DNA from: Allobosea sp. BK604
Lineage (GTDB): Bacteria > Pseudomonadota > Alphaproteobacteria > Rhizobiales > Beijerinckiaceae
Length of the DNA stretch: 64,000 bases
NCBI RefSeq assembly: GCF_004341515.1
Contig: NZ_SLZF01000008.1
Span: 248,001-312,000, forward strand
Direction of reading: 5' to 3'
The notes under the pieces were generated by a model. That model searched no databases, was not told the DNA's origin, and saw only the letters and a program-made list of their open reading frames with translations. The position numbers and the translations under genes are program-made. This document shows, piece by piece, positions 9,122-18,140 of the stretch. The first letter of the stretch is position 1. Each line of letters starts with the position of its first letter.

Positions 9122-10150
9122 ATGAAGATCTGCATCTACGGCGCCGGAGCGATCGGCGGCTATATGGGTGTGATGCTCAAGCGCGGCGGGCTCGATGTCT
9201 CGCTGGTCGCGCGCGGCGCCCATCTCGACGCGATCAAATCCAGGGGCCTCACCCTCGTCACCAAGACCGAGACGATCACCGAGCATATGCCGGCGAGCCG
9301 GGATCCGCGCGATCTCGGCCGCCAGGACGTGGTGATCATCGCGCTCAAGGCGCATCAGGCCTGGGAATCGGCCGAGGATCTGAAGCCGCTGCTCGGGCCG
9401 CAGACCGCGGTCGTCACCGCCCAGAACGGCGTGCCCTGGTGGTATTTCCACGGGCTGGAAGGGCCGCATGCCGATCTGCGCCTGCGCAGCGTCGACCCCG
9501 GCGACCGGCAGTGGAACGCGATCGGCCCCGAGCGCGTCATCGGCTGCACGGTCTATCCGGCGACGGAGATCACCGAGCCCGGCGTGATCAAGCATATCTA
9601 TGGCGACCAGTTCGGGCTCGGCGAGCCCAATCGCCAGGAAAGCGCGCGGCTGGCGCGTTTCGCCGACGCGATCGCCGCCGGCGGGATGAAGCCGCGCGTG
9701 TTCACCGATATCCGCGACGACATCTGGCTGAAGCTTTGGGGCAATCTCTGCTTCAATCCGATCTCGGCCTTGACCCATGCGACGCTCGATATCGTCGCGA
9801 CGGAGCCGGGCACCCGGGCGCTTGCCCGCAACATGATGCTGGAGGCACAGGAGATCGGCGAGACGCTCGGCGCGCGCTTCCGTGTCGATGTCGACCGCCG
9901 CATCGACGGGGCGGCCGGCGTCGGCGCCCATCGCACCTCGATGCTGCAGGACCTGGACAAGGGCCGGCCGCTGGAAATCGACGCACTGCTAACCGCCGTC
10001 CAGGAAATGGGCCGGCTGGTCGGGGTTCACACTCCCTATATCGACGCCGTGCTAGGGCTCGTGCAGCAGATGGGGCGTGCGAAGGGCGTCTACCCAACCT
10101 TCCCGGAGCAGGTCTCCGTGGTGGACGATCGCCAGTTGGTCGCCTCATGA
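9122..10150 (+). CDS. PanE/ApbA-family reductase, candidate oxalyl-CoA reductase
   Basis: 342 residues from ATG 9122, behind AAGGAAGGCCC. The N-terminal Rossmann motif is IYGAGAIGGYMG (residues 5-16), and the C-terminal ketopantoate-reductase-type helical domain has the catalytic lysine at about K204 (DDIWLKLWGNLCFNP). Nominally 2-dehydropantoate 2-reductase, but the NGVPWWYFHG loop (102-111) and an insertion before WNAIGPERVIG distinguish it from biosynthetic PanE. In Methylobacterium extorquens a PanE paralogue (panE2) is the oxalyl-CoA reductase that makes glyoxylate. Its place inside a gcl operon, in the same cluster as frc and oxc, supports that role here. It sits where a glycerate kinase gene is often found. 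Family call firm; substrate inferred. Confidence 0.85.
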   Translation: MKICIYGAGAIGGYMGVMLKRGGLDVSLVARGAHLDAIKSRGLTLVTKTETITEHMPASRDPRDLGRQDVVIIALKAHQAWESAEDLKPLLGPQTAVVTAQNGVPWWYFHGLEGPHADLRLRSVDPGDRQWNAIGPERVIGCTVYPATEITEPGVIKHIYGDQFGLGEPNRQESARLARFADAIAAGGMKPRVFTDIRDDIWLKLWGNLCFNPISALTHATLDIVATEPGTRALARNMMLEAQEIGETLGARFRVDVDRRIDGAAGVGAHRTSMLQDLDKGRPLEIDALLTAVQEMGRLVGVHTPYIDAVLGLVQQMGRAKGVYPTFPEQVSVVDDRQLVAS

Positions 10151-10213
10151 TGCGAGAGCCGGTAGGGTCGGCGCGGATTCGCGCCGCCCGAGCCAAAGCA
10201 TTGTGAGGATACC

Positions 10214-11626
10214 GTGAAAAGAGATCGACGCGCCAAGATCGTTGCGACACTTGGGCCTGCAAGTTCGGATGCCGAGACGATTCGCCGCCTGTTCCATGCT
10301 GGCGTCGACGTGTTCCGGCTGAATTTCAGCCATGGCACCAAGGATGATCACCGCGCGCGCTACGACATCATCCGCGGGCTGGAGAAGGAGGCGAATTATC
10401 CGATCGCCATCCTGCAGGACCTGCAGGGGCCGAAGATCCGGCTCGGCGCGGTGCAGGACGGCAAGCAGATGCTGGCGACGGGCTCGTCGATCAAGCTCGT
10501 GCTCGACAAGGCGGCGAGTGATGCGCAGCACCTGCATCTGCCGCATGCGGAAATTTTCGAGGCAGTGCTGCCCGGCCACAACCTGCTCGTCGATGATGGC
10601 AAGGTGAGGCTGCAGGTCACCGGCTGCACCAACGACATGATCGAGGCCAAGGTCATCACCGGCGGCGTGGTCAGCGACCGCAAGGGCGTCAACCTGCCCG
10701 ATACCGTGCTGCAGCTCTCGCCGATCACGGCGAAGGACCGCGAGGACCTGGCATTCGGCCTGGAGCTCGGCGTCGACTGGGTCGCCTTCTCCTTCGTGCA
10801 GCGCGCCTCCGATCTGATCGAGGCGCATCAACTGGTCGGCGGCCGCGCCGGCGTGATGTCGAAGATCGAGAAGCCCTCGGCCCTGAATGCCATCGACGAC
10901 ATCATTGCGCTCTCGGACGCGGTGATGGTGGCGCGCGGCGATCTCGGCGTCGAAATCCCGACCGAAGACGTGCCGGGCGCGCAGAAGGACCTGGTGCGCC
11001 TCTGCCGTCTCGCCGGCAAGCCCGTGATCATCGCGACGCAGATGCTGGAATCGATGATCCAGACGCCGACGCCGACCCGCGCGGAAGCGTCCGACGTCGC
11101 GACCGGCATCTATGACGGCGCCGATGCGGTGATGCTCTCGGCCGAGAGCGCGTCCGGCCAGTTCCCGCTCCAGGCGGTCGAGACCATGGACCGGATCATC
11201 CGCCGCACCGAGAAGCACCATTCCTACCGCCCGATCATCGAGGCGTTGAAGCCGACGGTCGAGCCGCTGCCGCAGCATGCGGTCGCCGCCGCGGCGGCAC
11301 AGGTCGCCGATGTGATTGGTGCCTCCGCCATCGTCGCCTTCACCGAGAAGGGCACGACAGCCTATCGCATCGCGCGCCAGCGCCCGGCAGTGCCGATCCT
11401 CGGCCTGACGCCGCAGCTCGAGACGGCGCGCCGGCTCGCGCTGCTCTGGGGCACCTACAGCATCCAGACCGAAGAGGTCTCGGATTATTCCGAGATGGTT
11501 GACCATGCCGTCGCCGAGGCGCTCAAGGCCGAATACGTCAAGCGCGGCGAGCAACTCGTCGTCGTCGCCGGCGTGCCGTTCCGGCGCGCGGGCAGCACCA
11601 ATAATCTGAGGGTGGTGGCGGTCTGA
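10214..11626 (+). CDS. pyk: pyruvate kinase
   Basis: 470 residues starting at a GTG (10214) after GTGAGGATACC; the N-terminus RRAKIVATLGPASSD is diagnostic. It converts PEP and ADP to pyruvate and ATP. Visible landmarks: RLNFSHG near residue 36, the K/Mg site region SKIEKPSALNAIDDI near 217, ARGDLGVEIP near 240, and MLSAESASGQFP near 307. The C-terminal allosteric domain is full length. Position after the glycerate-pathway genes suggests a copy dedicated to the flow glycerate to 2-phosphoglycerate to PEP to pyruvate; this may not be the only pyk in the genome. Confidence 0.95.
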   Translation: MKRDRRAKIVATLGPASSDAETIRRLFHAGVDVFRLNFSHGTKDDHRARYDIIRGLEKEANYPIAILQDLQGPKIRLGAVQDGKQMLATGSSIKLVLDKAASDAQHLHLPHAEIFEAVLPGHNLLVDDGKVRLQVTGCTNDMIEAKVITGGVVSDRKGVNLPDTVLQLSPITAKDREDLAFGLELGVDWVAFSFVQRASDLIEAHQLVGGRAGVMSKIEKPSALNAIDDIIALSDAVMVARGDLGVEIPTEDVPGAQKDLVRLCRLAGKPVIIATQMLESMIQTPTPTRAEASDVATGIYDGADAVMLSAESASGQFPLQAVETMDRIIRRTEKHHSYRPIIEALKPTVEPLPQHAVAAAAAQVADVIGASAIVAFTEKGTTAYRIARQRPAVPILGLTPQLETARRLALLWGTYSIQTEEVSDYSEMVDHAVAEALKAEYVKRGEQLVVVAGVPFRRAGSTNNLRVVAV

Positions 11627-11670
11627 GGCCACCAGCCTCCGCACGCCGCCGCCAGAGAGGGAGAGAGACA

Positions 11671-12492
11671 ATGTCCAACTCACCGATCCGGCTTGCGGCG
11701 GAGCAGAATGGCGGCGGAGCGGCCCATTGGGTCCGCTTCGCCTGGAATGGCGGCGAGGGCTTCGGCCTCGTCGATGGCGAGGCGATCGCCATTCACGACG
11801 GTGACATGTTCGCCGGTGCAGAACCGACCGGCGAGCGCGTGCCGCTCGCCGAGGTGGCGCTGCTGCCGCCGGTGGCGCCGTCGAAGATCATCGCACTCTG
11901 GAACAATTTCCACGCGCTTGCCGGCAAGCTCTCAATGCCGGTGCCGCCGGAGCCGCTCTACCTGATGAAGGCGCCGTCCAGCATCGCGGCTCCCGGCGCG
12001 ACGATCCCGCGCCCGGCCTCCTATGCCGGCAAGGTGGTCTATGAGGGCGAGCTCGGCATCGTCATTGGCAAGCCGTGCAGCCGGGTCAGCCCAGAGCAGG
12101 CCGGTGCCCATATCTTCGGCTATACCTGCGTCAACGACATCACCGCCGCCGATCTGATCGCGGCCGACCCAACCTTCTCGCAATGGGTCAGGGCCAAGAG
12201 CTTCGACGGGTTCGGACCGTTCGGTCCGGTGGTGGCGAGCGGCATCGATCCGAGCGCGCTCACGATCCGCACCTTGCTCAACGGGCAGGAGCGTCAGAAC
12301 TATCCGGTCGCGGACATGATCTTCCCGCCGCATGAGCTGGTCAGCCGCATCTCGCACGACATGACCCTGCTTCCGGGGGATCTGATCTGCTGCGGCACCT
12401 CGCTCGGCGTCGGCTCGATCAAGGATCCGACCAATACGATCGAGGTGACGATCGACGGCATCGGCACGCTCAGCAACGGCTTCGTGCAGTAG
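11671..12492 (+). CDS. fumarylacetoacetate hydrolase (FAH) family protein
   Basis: 273 residues after a GAGAGGGAGAGAGACA leader. The C-terminal FAH fold has the metal-binding acidic set: VYEGELGIVIGKP (two glutamates near residues 126-128), then VNDITAADL (aspartate near 155). Members split C-C bonds of acylpyruvates, decarboxylate oxaloacetate or isomerise ring-cleavage products. It is the last gene of the gcl operon, 44 bases after pyk. Nothing in the sequence fixes the substrate; oxaloacetate or another 2-oxo acid would suit the pathway. Confidence 0.87.
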   Translation: MSNSPIRLAAEQNGGGAAHWVRFAWNGGEGFGLVDGEAIAIHDGDMFAGAEPTGERVPLAEVALLPPVAPSKIIALWNNFHALAGKLSMPVPPEPLYLMKAPSSIAAPGATIPRPASYAGKVVYEGELGIVIGKPCSRVSPEQAGAHIFGYTCVNDITAADLIAADPTFSQWVRAKSFDGFGPFGPVVASGIDPSALTIRTLLNGQERQNYPVADMIFPPHELVSRISHDMTLLPGDLICCGTSLGVGSIKDPTNTIEVTIDGIGTLSNGFVQ

Positions 12493-12503
12493 CTTGCCCT
12501 AAC

Positions 12504-12595
12504 CCGTCATTGCGAGGAGGCGTAGCCGACGAAGCGATCCAGGGGGACGTAGAGCACGGTTGCACCGGATTGCTTCGCTGCGCTCGCAATGACGG
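12504..12595. repeat. dispersed palindromic repeat, family A copy 1
   Basis: About 92 bases with complementary ends: CCGTCATTGCGAGGAGGCG at the left and GCTCGCAATGACGG at the right, with GATCCAGGGGGACG and GGATTGCTTCGCTGCG inside. Two more copies lie at 42789-42874 and 43960-44051. It sits between convergent FAH and GntR genes, where it may fold into a bidirectional terminator. Common intergenic element type in Hyphomicrobiales; not a coding region. Confidence 0.85.
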
Positions 12596-12601
12596 GGAGC
12601 C

Positions 12602-13327
12602 TCACTCGAAAATGTCGGCGTGCTCTTCGACATAGGCTGCGAGGCCGAGCGTGTGGTCGCGCGACAATTCCTCGGCTGCCGCCAGATCGCGCTTCTCCAG
12701 CGCTTCGATGATCCTGAGATGGTCGACGATCGAGCGGCTGGCGCGGTCGTCGCGGCCGATGGTCATCTGGCGGATGCCCCGCACGTGCAGCAGCAGGTTG
12801 TCGGTCATCTCGATCAGCAATTGCGATTTGCTGAGGCCGATCAGCGCCTGGTGGAAGGCGAGGTTGGCCGATGAATATTCGGCCGCATGGTCGGACGGCT
12901 TGTGGGCGTCGCCGAAGGCCTTGAAGAGCGTGCGCAGCTCGGCGATCTCGGCATCGGTCGCGCGCTGCACGGCAAGCCGCACCGCCATGCTCTCCAGCGC
13001 CGCCCAGGCCTGGATCATCTCGACGACTTCGTTCTTGGTCTTCTTCAGCACCATGATGCCGCGGCGCGGCAGCGACTTCACGAAGCCTTCCTGCTCCAGC
13101 ATGGCCACCGCTTCGCGCACCGGCGTGCGGCTGACGCCGAGCTTCTCCGAAAGCTGGCGCTCGTCGATCCAGGTCGGCTCGCGCGAGCCATAGATATCCA
13201 TGTTGATGATTGCCTGCTTCAGCGCGGCATAGACCTTGGTCTTGAAGGTCTCTTCGGGCGCGAAGCGCTCGAGCACGAGCTTCTGCGTGACGGCGTCGGA
13301 TGAAGACGTCTGCCTTGGCGCTCTCAA
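12602..13327 (-). CDS. GntR-family (FCD domain) transcriptional regulator
   Basis: 241 residues. Winged helix near residues 30-90 (RQLSEKLGVSRTPVREAVAML, recognition helix), then an all-helical FCD effector domain with metal-ligand histidines (LAFHQALIG, IVDHLRIIEAL, RDHTLGL). The start is a TTG at 13327 preceded by AGGAG at 9 bases; the nearest upstream ATG runs into a stop. It is clearly paralogous to the GntR protein at 21445-22131: both share RTPxREA, RRGI plus a KKTK/RKTK stretch, and WAALESMAxRL. Likely a regulator of the oxalate/glyoxylate genes and a candidate binder of the TGGCAT-N5-ATGCCA sites; ligand unknown. Confidence 0.92.
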   Translation of the reverse strand: MRAPRQTSSSDAVTQKLVLERFAPEETFKTKVYAALKQAIINMDIYGSREPTWIDERQLSEKLGVSRTPVREAVAMLEQEGFVKSLPRRGIMVLKKTKNEVVEMIQAWAALESMAVRLAVQRATDAEIAELRTLFKAFGDAHKPSDHAAEYSSANLAFHQALIGLSKSQLLIEMTDNLLLHVRGIRQMTIGRDDRASRSIVDHLRIIEALEKRDLAAAEELSRDHTLGLAAYVEEHADIFE

Positions 13328-13442
13328 CGGTTGCTACTCCTGCATGAACGGGCCGGATATCCGCGAGTCGGCGGCCCGTTGCTGCAGATGCTCTAACAGC
13401 TAGACGGCTCGGTTTGAAATGCCGGATATGCGCCGGAACGCT

Positions 13443-13486
13443 GCATTTTCCTAAAACCGCAAATCCACTTTTCGGGCCGATGCGCT
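13443..13486. repeat. dispersed palindromic repeat, family C copy 1
   Basis: GCATTTTCCTAAAACCGC through TTCGGGCCGATGCGCT. A close relative occurs at 48490-48535, with the same core (CTAAAA, CGCAA, TTCGGGCCGA, GCGCT). Non-coding, upstream of the GntR gene. Confidence 0.65.
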
Positions 13487-13491
13487 AAACG

Positions 13492-13527
13492 CCAGCGGCA
13501 TCCCGGCCGAGGCCGGGATGCCGCTGG
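13492..13527 (-). terminator. strong hairpin downstream of sucD
   Basis: A perfect 16-base stem CCAGCGGCATCCCGGC / GCCGGGATGCCGCTGG with a 4-base loop at 13508-13511. It lies 28 bases after the sucD stop on the minus strand. There is only a short T-containing stretch after it, so it may end transcription or protect the 3' end. Confidence 0.75.
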
Positions 13528-13554
13528 GAAGCTTTCGCAGAACCGGGAGCCGGC

Positions 13555-14484
13555 TCAGAACGACCATTCGATCTCGGCGCAGCGCTTCTGCACCGCGGGC
13601 TCGCCATTGAGCAGTTCGACCAGCGTCTTGCCGAGCCGGGCAGGCGAGGGCGAGACGCGGATGCCGGCCGCTTCCATGGCGGCGATCTTGTCTTCCGCGC
13701 CGCCCTTGCCGCCGGAGATGATGGCGCCGGCATGGCCCATGCGGCGGCCGGGAGGGGCCGTGCGGCCGGCGATGAAGCCGACCATCGGCTTGGAGCGGCC
13801 GCGCTTGGCTTCGTCCCTGAGGAATTGCGCAGCGTCCTCCTCGGCCGAGCCGCCGATCTCGCCGATCATCACGATCGACTCGGTCTTCGGATCGGCAAGG
13901 AAAAGCTCGAGCACCTCGATGAATTCGGTGCCCTTGACCGGATCGCCGCCGATGCCGACCGCTGTAGTCTGGCCGAGTCCCTCGCGCGTGGTCTGGAACA
14001 CCGCCTCATAGGTCAGCGTGCCCGAGCGCGAGACGATGCCGACCGACCCCCGCTTGAAGATATTGGCCGGCATGATGCCGATCTTGGCTTCGCCCGCGGT
14101 GACGATACCCGGGCAGTTCGGCCCGACGAGGCGCGATTTCGAGCCCGAGAGCATGCGCTTGACCTTGACCATGTCCATCACCGGGATGCCTTCGGTGATG
14201 CAGACGATCAGCGGGATCTCGGCCTGGATCGCCTCGCAGATCGCATCCGCCGCGCCCGGAGGCGGCACGTAGACGACGGAGGCATCGGCGCCGGTCTTGT
14301 CGCGGGCTTCCGCGACCGTGTTGAAGACCGGCAGGTTGAGATGGGTCTGGCCGCCCTTGCCGGGCGCGACGCCGCCGACCATGCGGGTGCCGTAGGCGAT
14401 GGCCTGCTCGGAATGGAAGGTGCCGTTCTTGCCGGTGAAGCCCTGGCAGATGACCTTGGTGTTCTTGTCGATCATGATAGCCAT
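13555..14484 (-). CDS. sucD: succinyl-CoA synthetase alpha subunit type
   Basis: 309 residues from ATG 14484 ([15 protein letters not shown], with GAGGGGG upstream), 11 bases after the sucC stop. Canonical SucD: CoA loop GPNCPG at residues 121-126 and phosphohistidine H251 ([10 protein letters not shown]), with glutamate in IGEIGGS near 209. With SucC it interconverts succinate plus CoA and succinyl-CoA with NTP. The usual TCA neighbours (mdh, sucA, sucB) are absent; instead it closes the acyl-CoA ligase operon next to frc/oxc. It may supply succinyl-CoA as CoA donor for oxalate, or have shifted substrate while keeping the motifs. Confidence 0.92.
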   Translation of the reverse strand: MAIMIDKNTKVICQGFTGKNGTFHSEQAIAYGTRMVGGVAPGKGGQTHLNLPVFNTVAEARDKTGADASVVYVPPPGAADAICEAIQAEIPLIVCITEGIPVMDMVKVKRMLSGSKSRLVGPNCPGIVTAGEAKIGIMPANIFKRGSVGIVSRSGTLTYEAVFQTTREGLGQTTAVGIGGDPVKGTEFIEVLELFLADPKTESIVMIGEIGGSAEEDAAQFLRDEAKRGRSKPMVGFIAGRTAPPGRRMGHAGAIISGGKGGAEDKIAAMEAAGIRVSPSPARLGKTLVELLNGEPAVQKRCAEIEWSF

Positions 14485-14495
14485 GGTTGTCCCCC

Positions 14496-15692
14496 TCAAC
14501 CCTTGCGCACGGCGGCGACGATCTTCTGGGCGGCGTCATCGAGGTCGTCGGCCGGGATGACGTTCAGGCCCGAGGAGCGGATAATCTCCTTGCCTTCTTC
14601 GACATTGGTGCCTTCGAGCCGCACAACGAGCGGCACTTCGAGGCCGACCGTCTTCACCGCGGCGATGACGCCACGCGCGATGACGTCGCATTTCATGATG
14701 CCGCCGAAGATGTTGACGAGGATGCCCTTCACGTTCGGATCGGCGGTGATGATCTTGAAGGCGGCGGTGACCTTTTCCTCACTCGCTCCGCCGCCGACAT
14801 CGAGGAAGTTCGCCGGCGATTCCCCGTAGAGCTTGATGATGTCGAGCGTCGCCATGGCGAGGCCGGCGCCGTTGACCATGCAACCGATCGTGCCGTCGAG
14901 CGCGATATAGGCGAGGTCGTATTTGGACGCCTCGATCTCCTTGGCATCCTCCTCGGTCTCGTCGCGCAGCTTGAAGACGTCCGGGTGGCGATAAAGAGCG
15001 TTGTCGTCGAAGGAGATCTTGGCGTCGAGGCAGCGCAGCTTGCCGTCCTTGGTGACGATCAGCGGGTTGATCTCCAGCATCGCCATGTCCTTGGCGACGA
15101 AGGCGGCATAGAGCTTGTTGGTCAGGTCCTCGGCCTGCTTGGCGAGGTCGCCGCTGAGATGCAGCGCCTCCGCCACCGTCCGGCCGTGCAGCGGCATGAT
15201 GCCGGTCGCGGGATCGACCGAGAAGGTCTTGATCTTCTCCGGCGTGTCGTGGGCGACATCCTCGATATTCATGCCGCCTTCTGTGGAGACGACAAACGAG
15301 ATCCGCGAAGTCTCGCGGTCGACCAGCATCGACAAGTAGAATTCCTTGTCGATCAGCGAACCGTCCTCGATGTAGAGCCGGTTGACCTGCTTGCCGGCCG
15401 GGCCGGTCTGCACGGTGACGAGGGTATGGCCGAGCATCTGATGGACGAAAGCCTTGGCCTCGTCGATCGACTTCGCCAGGCGCACGCCGCCCTTTTCGCC
15501 GGCTTCGGGCTCCTTGAAGGTGCCCTTTCCGCGGCCGCCGGCATGGATCTGCGACTTCACCACCCAGACCGGGCCACGCAACTGCCTGGCGGCGGCTTCG
15601 GCATCTTCGGCCGTGAGCACGGGGTAGCCGTCGGGGACCGGCACGCCGAATTCCCGGAGCAGCCCCTTCGCCTGATATTCATGAATGTTCAT
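14496..15692 (-). CDS. sucC: succinyl-CoA synthetase beta subunit type
   Basis: 398 residues starting [15 protein letters not shown]-grasp domain with [16 protein letters not shown] near residue 50, [14 protein letters not shown] near 205 and [11 protein letters not shown] near 225; C-terminal ligase domain with [11 protein letters not shown] and [13 protein letters not shown]. All landmark segments look like ordinary alphaproteobacterial SucC, unlike the diverged copy at 2424-3593. It is followed by sucD and preceded, after 190 bases with two hairpins, by the fused CoA ligase. Confidence 0.93.
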   Translation of the reverse strand: MNIHEYQAKGLLREFGVPVPDGYPVLTAEDAEAAARQLRGPVWVVKSQIHAGGRGKGTFKEPEAGEKGGVRLAKSIDEAKAFVHQMLGHTLVTVQTGPAGKQVNRLYIEDGSLIDKEFYLSMLVDRETSRISFVVSTEGGMNIEDVAHDTPEKIKTFSVDPATGIMPLHGRTVAEALHLSGDLAKQAEDLTNKLYAAFVAKDMAMLEINPLIVTKDGKLRCLDAKISFDDNALYRHPDVFKLRDETEEDAKEIEASKYDLAYIALDGTIGCMVNGAGLAMATLDIIKLYGESPANFLDVGGGASEEKVTAAFKIITADPNVKGILVNIFGGIMKCDVIARGVIAAVKTVGLEVPLVVRLEGTNVEEGKEIIRSSGLNVIPADDLDDAAQKIVAAVRKG

Positions 15693-15882
15693 TGCGATCT
15701 CTCTCGGAGTTCAGGGAGAGCGACCGGGGCCTTTCCGCGGCGCCGGCCATTCGGAAATAGAAGCCTGGATATTGGACAGGGCTGCCTCCCTCCCGCCGGG
15801 GGAGGGAGAAGCGACCGCGCGCTGCGCGGGGGCCGACGACGCGGGACGGAGTCCGGGCGTCGTCGGAGTCGGGTGGTTGCGC
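15693..15882. other. 190-base intercistronic spacer with two hairpins
   Basis: No gene. Two stable dyads are visible: CTCCCTCCC / GGGAGGGAG (15786-15808, 5-base loop) and CCGACGACGC / GCGTCGTCGG (15833-15866). They lie between the fused CoA ligase and sucC on the same strand and could partly end or process the transcript, so that the two parts are expressed at different levels. Confidence 0.55.
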
Positions 15883-18054
15883 TCAGCCCTTGATCAGGCC
15901 GGCGGCACGCGCCCACTTGTACTTGGCGCCGAGCACCTCGACGGGCGTCTCCGTGGTGTACGGATAGGCCACGATGCCGTGGTCGTAGAGCTTCTCGCAG
16001 GCCTTCTCGACCTCGACATCGCCGACGAGCGAGGCGACGATCGGCTTGTCGATGCCCTTGGCGCGCGCCTCGGTGACGACCTCGATCATCTTGTCGGCGA
16101 AGACCAGCGGCGGCGTCACGATCGTGTGCCAGTAGCCGAGGATGAGCGCGTGGATGCGCTCGTCGTTGAGGCCGAGGCGGACCGTGTTCTGGTAGGTCAG
16201 CGGCGGCTCGCCGCCGGTGATGTCGACCGGATTGCCGGCCGCGCCGAAGGGCGGGATGAACTTGCGGAAGGCCGCGTCGAGATCCTCCGGCATCTTCATC
16301 AGGGTGAGGCCGTTGTCGAAGCAGGCGTCGGAAAGCAGCACGCCCGAGCCGCCGGCGCCGGTGATGATGACGACGTTCTCGCCCTTGGGGGCAGGCAGGA
16401 CCTGCACGCCGCGGGCATATTCGAGCATGCCACGCAGCGAGGGGGCGCGGATGACGCCCGAGGCCTTGAGGATGTCGTCATAGATCTTGTCGTTGCCGGC
16501 GAGCGCGCCGGTATGGGAGGCAGCGGCCTTGGCGCCATAGGCGGTGCGGCCGGCCTTGAGCACGATCACCGGCTTCTTCTTCGAGACGCGCTCGGCGACC
16601 TCGGAGAAGGCGCGGCCGTCCTTCAGGTCCTCGCAATGCATCGCGATCACCGAGGTGTTCGGATCCTGCTCGAAGAAGGTCAGCAGATCGTCCTCGTCGA
16701 GGTCCGACTTGTTGCCGAGGCCGACGATCGAGGAGACGCCCATCTTGGTCGAGCGGGCGAAGCCGATGATCGACATGCCGACGCCGCCGGACTGCGAGGA
16801 GAGGGCCGCCTTGCCCTTGACGTCGAAGGCCGTGCAGAAGGTCGCGCAGAGATTTTCCGGCGTATAGTAGAAGCCGTAGATGTTCGGCCCCATGATGCGG
16901 ACATTGTGCTTGCGGGCAGTGGCGAGCAGCTCCTCCTGCAGCTCCGGCTCGCCGGACTCGGCGAAGCCCGAGGGGATCATCACGGCGCCGGGAACACCCT
17001 TGCGGCCGACTTCGTCCATGGCGCCGTTGCAGAGCTTGGCCGGCACGGCAAAGACCGCGACATCGACCACACCGTCATAGTCGAGGATCGACTTATAGGC
17101 CTTGATGCCCTCGATCGTGTCGGCCTTCGGGTGCACCGGAACGATCGTGCCCTTGTAGCCGCCATTGATCAGGTTCTTCATCACCGAGTTGCCGATCTTG
17201 CCGGCTTCGTTCGAGGCGCCGATCACCGCCACCGCCTTGGGGTGGAAGATGCGGTTCATCGCCGTGACGATCGCGTCCTGATCCGGGCGGAAGCGCTCCT
17301 TGCGCGCCTCGAAATTGCAGACGATACGGGCATCGACCGCGGTCGCGGCCGATTTGGTGGCGAAGACCGGGTTGAGGTCGAGTTCCTCGATCTCCGGGAA
17401 ATCGTCGAGCAGGGCCGAGACCTGGACGAGGATCGCGGCGAGCGCCTTGCGGTTGACGGGATCGCCGCCGCGCACGCCATCGAGCATCTCCTTGGCCTTG
17501 ATCGAGCCGATCATGTCGAGCGCCTGGGCTTCGTTCACCGGCGCGAGACGGAAGGTCAGGTCCTTGAGAACCTCGACCAGGACGCCGCCGAGGCCGAAGG
17601 CGACGAGCTTGCCGAAGGACGGGTCGGTGATCGCGCCGACCAGCGTCTCGGTCGCGCCCGAGGGCAGCATCTGCTGGACCTGGATGCCCTCGACCTTGGC
17701 ATCAGCCTTGTACTTCTTGGCGTTTGCCAGGATCGTGTCATGGGCGGAGCGCGCCTCGGCGTCGCTCTTCACGCCAACGATGACGCCACCGGCATCGGTC
17801 TTGTGCAGGATATCGGCGGAGACGATCTTCATTACCACCGGGTAGCCCATGCCGGAGGCGAGCTTCACCGCCTCGTCGGCGGATTTGGCCAGGCCTTCCT
17901 TCGGCAGGGGAATGTCGTAGGCATCGCAGACCAGCTTGGCCTCCGGTGCCGTCAGGCCGGTGCGGCCATCGGCCTTCACGCCGTCGAGAACTTTGCGTAC
18001 CGTCGCCTTGTCGGCTTCGCGCTGATCGATTTTCAGGGCTGCTTGCTGCACCAT
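15883..18054 (-). CDS. fused NDP-forming acyl-CoA synthetase (acetate--CoA ligase family)
   Basis: 723 residues from ATG 18054 (MVQQAALKIDQREADK, GGGAGG upstream). An N-terminal ATP-grasp (SucC-like) half comes first, roughly residues 20-240, then a CoA-binding domain (HPKAVAVIGASNEAGKIG near 270), a succinyl-CoA-ligase-like flavodoxin domain (SSQSGGVGMS) and the phosphohistidine H514 (AAASHTGALAG). Such one-chain enzymes couple acyl-CoA to ATP synthesis, or the reverse, with acetate, formate-like or other small acids. Context (operator upstream, frc-oxc next door) suggests a small acid from oxalate metabolism, such as oxalate or formate; that is inferred. The longer frame upstream of 18054 runs through the operator and is not coding. 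Confidence 0.9.
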   Translation of the reverse strand: MVQQAALKIDQREADKATVRKVLDGVKADGRTGLTAPEAKLVCDAYDIPLPKEGLAKSADEAVKLASGMGYPVVMKIVSADILHKTDAGGVIVGVKSDAEARSAHDTILANAKKYKADAKVEGIQVQQMLPSGATETLVGAITDPSFGKLVAFGLGGVLVEVLKDLTFRLAPVNEAQALDMIGSIKAKEMLDGVRGGDPVNRKALAAILVQVSALLDDFPEIEELDLNPVFATKSAATAVDARIVCNFEARKERFRPDQDAIVTAMNRIFHPKAVAVIGASNEAGKIGNSVMKNLINGGYKGTIVPVHPKADTIEGIKAYKSILDYDGVVDVAVFAVPAKLCNGAMDEVGRKGVPGAVMIPSGFAESGEPELQEELLATARKHNVRIMGPNIYGFYYTPENLCATFCTAFDVKGKAALSSQSGGVGMSIIGFARSTKMGVSSIVGLGNKSDLDEDDLLTFFEQDPNTSVIAMHCEDLKDGRAFSEVAERVSKKKPVIVLKAGRTAYGAKAAASHTGALAGNDKIYDDILKASGVIRAPSLRGMLEYARGVQVLPAPKGENVVIITGAGGSGVLLSDACFDNGLTLMKMPEDLDAAFRKFIPPFGAAGNPVDITGGEPPLTYQNTVRLGLNDERIHALILGYWHTIVTPPLVFADKMIEVVTEARAKGIDKPIVASLVGDVEVEKACEKLYDHGIVAYPYTTETPVEVLGAKYKWARAAGLIKG

Positions 18055-18140
18055 GATCAATTTCCTCCCGTGGAAATCTTGTCGCCGGTCCGGTCTTGCG
18101 TGGTGCCCTTTCGCGGGCTGCTCACTCGGCCGGCGTGATA

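Noticed and set aside
15685-18138. An 817-residue plus-strand frame opposite the fused CoA ligase
   Set aside because: Shadow frame; no start context and no motif.
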